Shown: positions 37,004-48,600 of the stretch, in pieces
Numbering within the stretch: the first letter of the stretch is position 1
Layout of the letters: each line of letters starts with the position of its first letter
Program-made: the position numbers and the translations under genes
The notes under the pieces: generated by a model
What the model was told of the DNA's origin: nothing
Databases searched by the model: none
Seen by the model: the letters and a program-made list of their open reading frames with translations, nothing else
Assembly (NCBI RefSeq): GCF_964199755.1
Contig: NC_133896.1
Span: 68,799,142-68,863,141 of the forward strand
Origin: Larus michahellis
Taxonomy: Eukaryota; Chordata; Aves; Charadriiformes; Laridae
Direction: 5' to 3'
Length of the DNA stretch: 64,000 nt

Positions 37004-37560
37004 CTGAGCGGGACCGAGGCTCGGCGGGCCCAACACCTCCCCGCTTGCCCCGCGCCTCACGCTATTTGAGCGGCGCTAAGCCCCGCCCCCTCATCGCCCC
37101 GCCCAGGCGGCGGGGCGGGCGGGAAAACGCGGCACGCGCCGCCCGGCGGGCGAAGGGGCCGGCGGCCAGCAACGGCTAACGGCCAATGGCCGGGCGGGGT
37201 AACGGCCCGCGCGCGGCGGGTCGGGGTGGGAAGGAGGGGCGCTGCCTACCCGCTTCCCGACCTGTACGAGGTAGCGCTGTGAGGAGGAGGAGGCAGTGGC
37301 GGTGAGGAGGCCGTCCGGGCCCGCCGCCGAGGGGGGGTTGCGGGGCTTTCCCCGGCGGGGCGGGGCCACCCGGAGCCGGCGGGGCTAGGCGCCAGGCTAA
37401 AGGGAAAGCGGCGTCGGCTGCCCGGCCGGCGCCTGTGAAACCCGCTCCAAACCGCGGCCAGTGCCGGGTCTCCCCCAGCGGAGCTCGCCTGCCGCCGGCG
37501 CAGCCTCCTCAGGAGGTGCATCAGCTCAGGGGTAAAGCAGTGCCGGGCCTTTGGCCCCCG
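36600..37560. promoter_or_regulatory. BID: CpG-island promoter of BID
   Basis: About 1 kb of very GC-rich sequence with CpG at expected or higher frequency, flanked on both sides by CpG-poor DNA. It includes GC boxes (CCCCGCCC at 37081-37105 and GGGGCGGG-type motifs around 37112-37120 and 37190-37200), a CCAAT motif at 37182, and no obvious TATA box. A perfect donor (CAG|GTGAGT on the - strand) lies at 37004. CpG-island promoters often fire both ways; no + strand gene was recognised. Confidence 0.8.
37004..37075 (-). other. BID: Predicted non-coding exon 1 of BID
   Basis: The left boundary is the donor CGCTCAG|GTGAGT read on the - strand. The right boundary (start of transcription) is a guess from the GC boxes just upstream. 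Spliced to 21878 it gives a 5' UTR without any ATG before the BID start. Confidence 0.55.
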
Positions 37561-40500
37561 CCGCTGGCAGGATTGTTCTGGAATTTGGGTGGGTACCGAC
37601 CTTAGGCTTCTTGTCTCAAGCTTCTCGTGTGCCATTTATAACCACTGCAAAATAAATGTAACTCTTCATTTAATAGAGTTTTGTGGTTTCAACATAGTTC
37701 TACTTCAGCTTAATTTTTATTTAATGCAGCCTTACACTTTTAACACAGTCTTGTTTAAAGCAATGCTTACTTTGTATTTGATCCAGGTTTCCTGTCACAC
37801 TCTCTTCCTGACTTGCCGCGTCACGGTACCGCTTTCAGCTTTTGTTTTGCTGCACGAAGCACGCGAAGGGTGTTTAATCAGGAAAGGGCTGATCATAGAG
37901 TACTTTTTAAAGTCCCTGGGAATCCACAAAATGAAGATCAAACGGATTCTGATTCAGGGTTGAGACATGTGTTTACCAACCCTTTGCATGGCTTCATGCT
38001 GAGAATTATGGGACACGTAAGTATCTGCCGACTTCTGTAAATTCCAGGGAACTGAAAAGAAGTTTCTGTTTTTTCAAACTTCAACTTGGTTTTGGAAAGT
38101 CAGTACTGCTGTCCTCGAGTAGGCAAAACACATACTCTTTCTTCCTTCTGCCCAAAGTGTATATCTATCTTTTGAGAAATCTGCCTATTTTTTTGCTGCT
38201 GGTATCTGAGTAATACAGATAATTTACATATTTTTATAGAATATTTTAATAATTAAAAAAAAGAGGTGTGATCTTATCTTTTGCTTACAGGAAACCACGT
38301 GATTCCAGTGCCTGAGACATTCAGAAAAGCACCATGTACTCAGCAAGTTTGGAAATACTGGTTTATCTGTTCCCTTGCTCTCCACAGGTGTTCACGCTGT
38401 TGCAAAGATGCCAAGGGAAAATGGTACTTTTCCCAGAGTTTGGACAGTTTGTTGTGTTTTTTTTTTCTTTCCATCTTTTGAGTGCTGTGTAAGAAGATGG
38501 GGGCTAAGGAAGGAGGCGACTCTCTGTCACTTCCCTTGAGTAATATCTGTAAAATGAAGCAGGAGGCCCCTTCCCTCCCTTTGGCTCACTGGGCAGGACC
38601 ACCACGAGCAGCCACCTGCCAGCACTGTTGCTTTCACCCTTCGCCACCTGTAGGATCCTTTTCTCTGGTATCAGCTCCCTTGCTGCTGATGCTTAGGATT
38701 TAAAGGAGGAAGATGCACTCTGGCCCTGCTTGAATTCTTAAAGGGAATCTTCTCCAAGAATGCTTTTCCTGGAGAGGTGCGCGGCCAGGTAGCATCCTTG
38801 CAGGATTAGGTTTGCATTCTCCTATATGCAGGACTTACTTAAAAAATGCAATTGCTAATGTGGGCAGCTGTGACAGCACTCGTGGTGAGGACTTTTCAGA
38901 ACCCATTAAACATGAGGGAAGCCAGAATGCCAGGTTTTTCACAGTTCTGTCCCAAAAGGAACAACATAGAGCGGGTGAGGCCTCACCCACCCTATGTTTC
39001 ACGTTTTTTATGTCGTTTACGTGTTTTTTACGTTGTTTCACACCACGTGCAGAAAGGGTCAGAGGCTCCTGAAGGCTACTTTCATTATCAATGGAAACTG
39101 AAAGCAGCAGCTGCTGCCATACTGGGCTCCTCAGGTGGGATGTCTTTGCTAGAGGCCTTTTTCTGGTGGTGTTTCTTAGGCACACATGGCTCATCTCAGA
39201 GGGCTCTCCATCCAGGGCCGGTGTAGTTCTTCACCAGAGCAAACCATCCAGGAAGGTCTCTCTAGGAGACTGGTGGTTCTGTCTGTAGTTTAGAAAATAG
39301 CAGAACCTCTGGGTCCCTAATTGACATCAGGAGCTAACCAGTTTGCAGTGTAATTAAAAAGCCGTGATGCAGTGGCACGAGGCTGGTCTCCTAAGATATC
39401 GATGGGAGCCCATCTCCTGTGTCCCGGAGTCCGGTGGTCAGATACCATACATTCATTTTTCGTTTGGCATCAAGGGAGAAATCCTTGCAGACTGGCCTTT
39501 TGACACCAGAGAGATCCCTTCCAGGTAACTGCAGCTTTCTCCCACTACTATTTGAAAGCAAGAAGACCAAAAGGACAGGAAGGATTGTAGGGTTTGAAAT
39601 GTCCCCAAAGAACCGCTGACCTGCTGAGCTGCACAAATGAAGGTGCCAGCTGTGTCACTCCTGCCACTCCAGCACAGCCTGCCATCCCTGCCTCCTTGAA
39701 CTGCACCAAGAGGAAATCCCAATGCCCCTGAGGCCCCTTATTCCCACCCCACCCCCCCGTTGCCATAATAGGTCTGCTTTAATCCAACCACTTTACAAAC
39801 ACCAGAGTTTATCCTTTGCTTTGAAAACGGTTGGGTGGGCAGGAAAATTAGACTCATTGTTTGGGATTTCCCCAGCTGGGATTTCCCCCAACATCCTGTG
39901 CGTTTTCTGCCTGTTGAAGAAAAAAAAAAAAAAGCCACAGAATCATACGATTTCCCTTGCAGCAGTGCTGCTGACTGGATGTCATTCCTCCGGGCTTCAA
40001 GCTCCTGCTGTTACTGGACCCAGCAGCCACCACTTAGGCTGAACATCGCCTTTTTCGAACAGGAGATACCCAGACAAGACGCCTGTTCTGACACAGGAGC
40101 TGGTGAGGTCAAACCTCTGAATCCTTCCAAGTCTGTTCCAGGGGCTCCGGAGCTGCCCATCACTTCCTGAGCTCGCACAGTGCAGATGAGACGTGGGCAT
40201 GGAGTGGTGGAGGCTTAAAACAACAGAGTCAGCACAGAGGCTGATGTCATGCACTACTCATTTTACTAAACGCTGCCGTACCAGCGTCAGGCTAAGTGAG
40301 CTGCAGCTACCGAAATGAAATGCTAGTTCCTATAATTCAATTTATACTGCCTTCACCTCCTCTTGGCTATTTATTTTAACTTCTCTTCACAGAGAATCTG
40401 AAAAAACAGTGAAAATACAGAGAAAGGAGGACCATGTTTTGGGGCTGCATCAAGATCAATTTGTTTGTACCTCAGATAATTCAGATGGGCTGCAAGTGTT

Positions 40501-40650
40501 CCAGCAAAAGACACATTGAAGAAAGGCCCTTTAATGACACCTAGCCTTTTATCTCATTTCAACATCACCTTCCCTCAGCTCCCGGTTTCCTCTTTAATCA
40601 TCAACGTGGGAGTGAACGCAAGGGAAACAAACGGTAACTCCACCAACAAA
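37561..40650. other. Intergenic region between BID promoter and MICAL3 3' end
   Basis: No recognised gene. A 124-codon + strand frame at 37589-37963 begins at the island edge but has no recognisable domain. The region contains a 16-bp palindrome and an adjacent two-copy repeat at 38973-39038. Distal regulatory elements are possible but not visible. Confidence 0.6.
38973..39038. repeat. 16-bp perfect palindrome followed by a two-unit tandem repeat
   Basis: GGGTGAGGCCTCACCC at 38973-38988 is a perfect palindrome without spacer. At 39001-39018 and 39019-39038 lie two related units, ACGTTTTTTATGTCGTTT and ACGTGTTTTTTACGTTGTTT. Confidence 0.8.
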
Positions 40651-40670
40651 AAGAAAAAATAATTAATGAC

Positions 40671-40676
40671 TTTATT
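40671..40676 (-). terminator. MICAL3: Distal MICAL3 poly(A) signal (AATAAA on - strand)
   Basis: On the - strand an A-run leads into AATAAAGTCATTAATTA and then TTTTTTCTTTTTGTTGGTGG, a classic hexamer, cleavage and U/GU-rich arrangement. Other AATAAA motifs nearer the stop (45035-45040, 43954-43959, 43811-43816, 41198-41203) could serve as proximal sites. Cleavage is expected near 40650-40660. Confidence 0.55.
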
Positions 40677-40933
40677 TTTTTTTTTTTAGTTCAGTTGGCC
40701 ATCTGAGGTGCTAAAATCTCAACACCAACGAAGCAAGTGTGCATAAAAACAAACAATAAAACACAACCAAACAGAAGAAAACAGAGTTGTTTTTTTTTAC
40801 AGGTAGGGTATACGCTTTTCTGTTAACACTCCATAGATGCCAACCGTAAAAGCCTTGAACAATCTGAATATCAGAGTTCACTTTCATACAAAAGGGAAGA
40901 TGCCAAAGCAGATCCCTTCACCTGGATTAGACT

Positions 40934-40960
40934 TCACACACACACACGCATGCACGCACA
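40934..40960. repeat. Short (CA)n microsatellite
   Basis: CACACACACACACGCATGCACGCACA, a dinucleotide tract interrupted by GC. It lies in the presumed MICAL3 3' UTR. Confidence 0.8.
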
Positions 40961-43900
40961 GATACAGAGTAAATTACCGCAATGCCATCACAACATGGCA
41001 TCCTCCCCTTCCCATCTGCATTCAGTGACATCCTCCTCTGCCCGGCTACCCTGCCTATAGCAGTACTCTGAGCAATCCAAAAGCAGCAACTTTTGGAAAG
41101 TTTCTAATCTCTGTTATTTTGCAATGGTCAAGAGCCAGTGATCTCTTTCTCTGTGAACTATATACAGGCTGGTTTTTAGAACGCTTTAAGAATTCTCTTT
41201 ATTGCAGACAGTGACAACTGAAATTCCCATAAAGCCACGTTGCGGCTTTTCAGTTTGTACACGGGAGATTTTGTAATGCAACACCTTTCTCATCCACTGG
41301 TGTCTGGTGTAAACACTTAATTGAAAACTCATTTTAAAAGAATGTTAACCAAACAAGGTGTAGCTGTGAACATTTTAGGAACAGCTGCTAAGAAAACGGA
41401 ACTGCCGGCTGCTCTAGATCATGCAGTCTAGACCACTTATAATACTTCATAATGTTCAGGATTAGGATGTATAAAAATATTAAAAACCACCAGAGTGCAC
41501 ACAAACGTGGTGACTAGCTCTACGCAAGCACCGTGTTTCTAAGAGAGGCCTAAGCATTGCACAAAACTCAGATTCTTGACCGTGGGGGTAACCCAAGGAT
41601 CCACTGGTGTCTTTACATACAAACAAATATTTACATAAAATGCAGAGACGGAGAGAGAGAAGGACAGACTTTTAGAAACTTGCGGTTTGCTCTAAAATAT
41701 GTTCAGCAACGCAGTTTGTAACATGCCCTAGCGAGACCATGGGGTATTGGTTAACTGAAAGAAGGAATATGTCTGGAAACTTGGAGCTGAAACATCTTGT
41801 CACCTCCCCACGCACAGTTCTCTGAAGCTCAGGATTTTACAGCCATTTGTGAGTTTTAAGGAAAACATGGTTAAAAGGAACAGAACAGTTAAAAAAAAAT
41901 AAAATTGTACTGTGAAAACAGCAGATTGGTTGTTTTGGCAGTCCTCGCTCCCCCATCCCCGTCTGCCTCCCGGCTGTTTCCAGGAGGTGGTATCCCCCCT
42001 CCCTTCCCCGTAGGGGACTGAAGTGCTCACCCCATCCTCAGCGTGTCCATTTCAACGGGAACACAGGTTAGGTTCCAAGCTCGTCTCTCCTCCTGCCTAC
42101 TGCAGGGAGGAAGTGGCCACCCCTGGGTACGGACCGTGTGACATGGGGATGGATGATGCCCTTGCGTGCTCATTTCTCGGAGGTTTGAGGGCCTTTTCGG
42201 TCCCCTCGTACGCAAAATGGACACACGTCATTGAATGCACATGGCTGAGTCATGTGCTGCTGCCACCCACCTGGGCAGCACAAAGAGCTAGAACATCCTA
42301 CTTGGATTCTGATACAAATAAGGGATCTTGTGGTCACAAGAGCCTTCTTCAGTTTTAAAAATATAAAATTTGAATTAAAAATATTCAGACAGTAAAAAAA
42401 CCCAGTATCTGATATGCAAGTCATATTCTTAAAGTGCAACTGAACAGCAAATATAAGTTGTGCCTTTTTCAACCATTTTGATATACAAAGGCCTTTTAAC
42501 ATTCCCTTTTGTGTATTTTTAATTAATTTGTGTGTGCGATGTTAGCTCTTCATTTTCATTCTCACTGCTGGAGGACTTCAGCATAACCTAGAGAGGTCAC
42601 TTTTAGAATATCAGAATATGTGGTTTTCCCCTGCAGTACGGCATTACCCCCCTCAAGTGATATCACTCTTCGGCATTGCAAAGATCTGGCCAGAGTCCCC
42701 CAGCATGAAAGGGAAAAGTAGTAAACTGGTATTTCTTCAGGATTTCTTTCTGTTCTACAGCTCACATTCAATGATCTTTTGTTAAAAGGTTAGATGTGGT
42801 CCATATACCTACTGCTCCACAAAATGGACTGAGGCCAATTCTCTGCGCAAGACAGTTTACAACAAACGATGTATCTAGCTTCCCTCTTTCTTCCCTCCTC
42901 CTCTCCAGCTTCCACTGGCCCCTCACATGCAGGCTATGTAAACTATTGTTGCCAATTTGACCTGGCAAATGGGGGGGAATTCTGTTTGTTGGACATCCTG
43001 TTGGTAAGCCAACACTCTGTGATGCTGATATAGCCGGTACCACTTGCTACCATGCAGTTACCAGTTACTAAGTACCACTGGAGCTGCCTGTCTGCTTGGT
43101 TTCATGAGCATCTGGATTTAATTTGTAATGCCTTGGCAAAAAACACGAGAGGGGATGAAGGGGGAACACTTGAGGCGGAAAAAACATGTTTCCGCAGTTA
43201 ACAAGCACCGCTCAGAGTCTCTGGGGACAGTCCTACTTATTCTTCCCCAGCCTGAGGTATGCTCCTGAGTCAGAGGTGAACTCAAATCGTAGGCCCTGGC
43301 TTACAGAAGACCTCTTTCAAGGAGGTAGAGAGCCAACAGCAAGAAACCATGCTAACTTCTGTCTGGGACAAAAGATTTAAGGATGTTCAGCCCTGCTTGG
43401 GTACCTTGCACCAACAGCATGAGCTCAAGCTGAAAGAGTCAGTACGCTGTAGGAATGTGCTTGGGAATGGGACACTTCCTCAAGGACATCGGGCAGCAGG
43501 CTTAGTACTTCTTTAACAAGAAAAGAACATGGTATTCCAAGGGGGGGGACACCCTCTTTAGCACATCACATTAAGGATGGGACACATACCCAACGCACAG
43601 CACTATTTCAGCTCTGCGGGACAAGGTAAGGATGCAGTGTGTGCTCAGGGAATCTGTCAAACAGTGAATGGTGCTGAATTGCTCAGTGCATGTCCTGCTT
43701 GTTGATTAACGGATGATTACGACGAGTACCCTCCTGGCTGAAAAGCAGCAGCTTCACTAGCTGAGCCAAAAGGAGCTTCTTCCAACAGATGCAGCAGGAA
43801 ATGTGCTATTTTTATTTTCATGGAAGTCCCTCTAGCTGTATCTCAGGAGTGTGAGGGTCCCCTCTTTCAGTGAGAGACAGACATATGGGATATTTCTACC

Positions 43901-45429
43901 TCACAGTTTTGGCTCTCCTGTCATAAAAATGTAAAATTTAAATAAATTATAGGTTTATTAGTCCATCAGAGGAAATCTGGGATCCAGAAGAAAAGTATGC
44001 TAGGAACACGAATAGATTCTTACAACTCCACGAGTGTGCGGGATTTTGTCATAAAGGAAAACTTCCAGGGCACGATGCATCCGTGGGTCCATAAAGGCTG
44101 CCCTTGCTGTGAAGCAGGGACCAATCCGCAGTAGTGTCTTTCTCTAAAAGAGTTAAAACACTCCCTCCGCAATCAAATACGTGTAACAATCAAATTATTA
44201 ATAAGAACACTAATAAATAGCCACAGGTAACAACGTCCAGTAATTTAGAAGTGGAAGTTGTAGGATGCAGCAGGCACACACACCCATCACTCATCCATTT
44301 TTTTCCTAAAAGATAAAAAAATGAATCTTCTTTCAAGTATTAAAAAAATAAGTTAATTGACATAAAAGGGTCAAAGTGACTGAGGGCCCAGGCAGGTCTT
44401 AAGCTTCGTTTCCAATGTGCAAAAACAAAATACAGAGGAAAAAAAAAAAAAAACCAAAACACTGCAAGGTCTTAATGGTGGTTCGGTCACTTATGGGCTT
44501 CTCCCTTTTAGGGGCCTAACAGCCAGGGAATGCCGCCTGGTAACACCCCTGTCCCAGCACACACTTACCACTGTCCCACAGTCAGTATTTTCCAGTGTCA
44601 AAACTGTCACAACAAAAACAGAACAAAGAAGCCCACCAGCCTGTGAGCTGTGGCCATGAAGACTAAGGCCAGCAGTAGCTGTCTCTCCAGTGTGTAGCAA
44701 AGCAGAAGGGCATCTTCCCTCTCTTCTTCTCCCCTTTTTTCCCCACAAGAAGATTTAGGAGGCTATGATAGGGAGAGAGTCCTCTGATGCCCACATCTGT
44801 CTAAAAACCAGGACGCAGAGAGTTCCATCATGCATACTAGTAGTATCTTCTCTGTCTCATATTTCTTCATATCCATGTATAATGATCAACTGCAGGTTTC
44901 TTTGGTGGGGAGGAAGACTAAAGCAAAGAAGGTGTTGCCCTGGGCTTCTGGAGCTCTCTCGGACAGCTGACTCCACCAAATAAGCTGCTACAGGCTGCTG
45001 TGGTTTTCCAGAGAGGGTTGTCACTGCCCTCCCTTTTATTAGAACCGGTGTAGTAAAAATGGGAAAGGAATGGACTGACAGGAATCCAGTTTAGTTAGGG
45101 ATACTTCTTCCCTTAACTTCCTTCCCCACACGTGGATTATTCCTCTCCCTCCTACCACACACACAAAAATACGGTCCATTGCATAGGACCTCAAGGAGAC
45201 TCCACAGTCTCAATTCACTATCTTCAACTTGGCTTGCAGACATGTAAAACTTAAGCTTCTGGAACCAACACACTTATCAAAAGGCTTCCGAGTGCTTCAA
45301 ACCAAATCCCTGCATGCTGTTGGACCCTTCAGAGGTTTCCCCTTCAACATCTTCCTATCCATGTAATTCTGGCGAACTCAGGGTAGGCCAACTGGACAAC
45401 ACAGACCAGCAGAGGTAAATGTGTTAAGC

Positions 45430-45614
45430 TCAGGACCAGTTCAAGCTAAAACCTTTGGAAAGCATGACTGCCTCCAGGTCCTTGTCTTCTTCTTTTTCTC
45501 GAAGCCGTTGCTCCTCAAGGAGAGCCACAAGAGAATCTCTCTGCTCCACTACTTCTAGCATCTCATTCAGGATCCTCTTCTCCTCTGAGAGTTCCTCATC
45601 TGTCTTCAGATGAT
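45430..45614 (-). CDS. MICAL3: MICAL3 last coding exon
   Basis: 185 nt: two bases completing Asp, 60 codons and TGA at 45430-45432. It encodes the last bMERB helix, including Glu-Glu-Leu-Ser-Glu-Glu-Lys and Val-Val-Glu-Gln-Arg-Asp-Ser-Leu-Val. The acceptor is TATCTCTGTAG. Only an 82-bp intron separates it from the preceding exon. Confidence 0.95.
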
Positions 45615-48600
45615 CTACAGAGATATCAAAAACTATCAGCATACACAAGGCTAAATACACACATACAATTGATGGAATATTCCCTGCTGCTCTCACCTTC
45701 TACTGCCATCCTCTCCCGGAGTTCCTGCTGTAATCGACTCTGCCTGTCTTCCAGTTCTAGCTCCCGAGCGCTGAAAGGGAAACATCAGGAATCCAAGTTC
45801 AGGGTATGTTATAATACTCCATACATTGCTGCCTATCCATTCTCAATTTCTGCTCCACCTCTAGATATCTGCTATGCATTTTACCAATCTGTTTTGGAAC
45901 AACTCTTAAAACACCTAAGATATGTAACTATATTTTTAAAAGATTTAAATGTACTTTCAGCATCTCAGGTTCTTTTTACCTTCAGCTAGAAAGTGCGATA
46001 CAGAAAATTGAGCAGATTATGGGTGGGATTAAGTCTAAAACGGTGTGAAGGAACAACCAAACCTGCAATCACTGCAAGATTGTACTTTACCTTTATGTAT
46101 CTCCTGCCACTTCCCGCTGTAAAGGCAAAGTCACTTATCAACTAAGGACGTGTCAGGCCACTGCCTTTTCAGATTCCAATGCAGACAACACCTCGGGGCT
46201 TTTCTGACACAGGCACTAAGATGATCAGCTTCCACGCTGCCTGGGTCAGCTGACATACTCAGAAATGAATTTCAGTGAATTTGCAGCATAGGGACTGAGA
46301 AAGCTCCCAGTTTCATTAACAGCATAAAAGGCTTATCATCCGAGCACAAACGAGAGGCGCTTGGGTCCCACTACAGGCAGAGGGCCACATGGTAAAAGTG
46401 ACTGAATTAGAAGTGGACTCTGCCAAAACCAGGAGTCGTCACACATTATTTCTACATAGCTCGAAAACGCTTGTGTGAACAAAACATGTTTTATCCAAGA
46501 ACAGCTTGGGAAGGGCTCAGAGCTTTAAACATTCATCCATACTTCTGCATGTACACAAACAGATGAAATTTTCGTTCCTTATTGCTATCGTTCCTTCTTC
46601 TACCACTCTTATGAAATGTACTTGGATTCATATCTCAGCCAAGAATCAGCCTAAGAGACTGCTGACCTCCTGGCGTTATAGGGAAGACAGTACTGACAGA
46701 TCTTCCAATGCCATTTGTAACATAATCTCTCTTTTGAAGCTTTGCATTTTCACTCACAATATCATCAGTTCGGACTCGTAGCGAACCAAGGCATTCTTCT
46801 CCTGCACCAGCTTGAACCACTCCTGCATCAGCTTGGGATCATCCTTCTTACCCATGCCTGCCAAAAAAGAAACCTGATAAATTTTCAGGTAACGCCCTGC
46901 AATCCTTACAAGCCCAAACTGCAAAAACAACAATGGGGCAAAATGTGCAAAGAAAGCCGAGCAAGATGCTGCCAGAGCACTCCCAAGCCGGGTCCATTCA
47001 CTTTGCCTAGAGTACACAGAAGAGTGGAAGTCACCTCCAAAAGGATTCTCTTCTCTCTGGAGTCTGAATATTTTATTTTTTTTCTTTTCTGATTTTCTTG
47101 TGATTGCTTGTTTCTTCCTCACTTTTAATGCAGAAAGCCCAGATTTCTGTATTTCACTTTTCCTTTCATTAGAAGAGCTTTATAGATCCTCAATGCCAGC
47201 TAATTAAATGTATATTTGTCAGAAACGGACTCAATTGCCACTCCATGTGTTTTACCTTGATTTTCTTCAACTGCATGTCCTCAATCTTTTCTTTTACTGG
47301 CCAAAAGTAACATCTAGTTTTTTCTTTTTACAATAGCTAAGTAAATCTTTTCTGGCTACTTTCCTAGTCAGGTATATCTACCCATTTTGAAGATCCCCTC
47401 TGCACAGTGAACACAGAAACTACTTCTACTGTATTGCTCAACAGCGCTGTAAAGAAAAAGAATCCCCAGATACATTTTCTAATATCAAAGCAGACTAAAA
47501 ATACACTGGGCCTTGGCCACCTCAGACGGAACTCTTAGCTGGTGTTTCATCTATTTTAAAACCAAATCCTAAACTTATTTAGTACTCCATTGATGCATCT
47601 CGTATCTGCCAGGAGTTGTGTGGAATAAATTGCAGAATGGTGTTCCCAAAGCCTTCTGTTGATTTTTATCAAATGCAAGAGGTTACCAGGGAAGCGCCTC
47701 CTAGCAATCTCCTGGTCTGCGCCACTGATTCCACACTAAACCACCCGCAGATGAATGCTGTGACTTCTTTCAGACACCATCAAGGACACAAGGAATGCGC
47801 CTGCCTGCATGGAACTGGAGGCAGGAGCAAGGCCTCAAATCAAGCTCAAGGTATTTTCGGGTTGATGCATCTTATCAGCTTGCACTGCACGTAACCTAGG
47901 CATCCTAAATAACTAACATCCCTGTCTGTGTTTGTTATTATGGATACATACTATCTACATCAAGAGCAAAAACTCTCAAATAGTCATTTTGATGCTAAAA
48001 ATGATCAAGCAGTAAGCTTACTATTCAAACTCTGGGAAACACTTCACAAATATCACGTTAATGGCTAGTTAATTCAGACCTGTGCCCTGCTTCCATCCTT
48101 GGGATCTCAGCGAAGCGCTGCACTGGAGCTACGCAAAGGAGAGCCTACAACTCCTATCAAACTGCAGCTTCGGCTGAGAATACCTGCCTTTGAAAAAATC
48201 GTTAATAGCAAGACCCTTGGGGAATACCTGACCCGATTGTACCACCCTAAGAGCCTCTGGCTCTGTAGACTTTATACAAGTGTGTTGCTCAGTTCCAAGC
48301 ATTCCTTTCTGAGCATCTCTGCACAATATGCCCATGTGGCGACAGGAGAGGGAGACTGTACATGCAGATGTCCAGTGCTGTGGCGCCATGAAAGCACTGG
48401 GAAGTCTCCCCATCCTTTCCGATGCCAGGATGTATAGAAAACAAATGCCTAAGAAAAAGCCAAAAACACAAGGCTACTGACCTATGAAATACATAAGTAT
48501 TTTTAAACAGCCAATGAGCAGAGGAATAATGGGAGGGTTGGAGAGGGAGCACTGACAACTGATGTGAGGGAGCACCATGGAAAGCAGAGTAAGTGGTTAG

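Larger units (their letters stand above)
40655..45429 (-). other. MICAL3: Putative MICAL3 3' UTR
   Basis: From the stop at 45430 to the best poly(A) site is 4.8 kb without a recognised exon. A CA-rich microsatellite (40934-40960) and AU-rich patches (for example 42355-42400 and 42505-42530) fall within. The true length depends on which AATAAA is used. Confidence 0.5.

Noticed and set aside
37589-37963. 124-codon + strand frame at the island edge, possible divergent gene
   Set aside because: Cys/Leu-rich product without family features or convincing splice context; only the general tendency of CpG islands to be bidirectional supports it.
39942-39960. AGAATCATACGATTT as a second CR1 end
   Set aside because: Only a few bases resemble the CR1 terminal repeat, and no CR1 body follows on either side.
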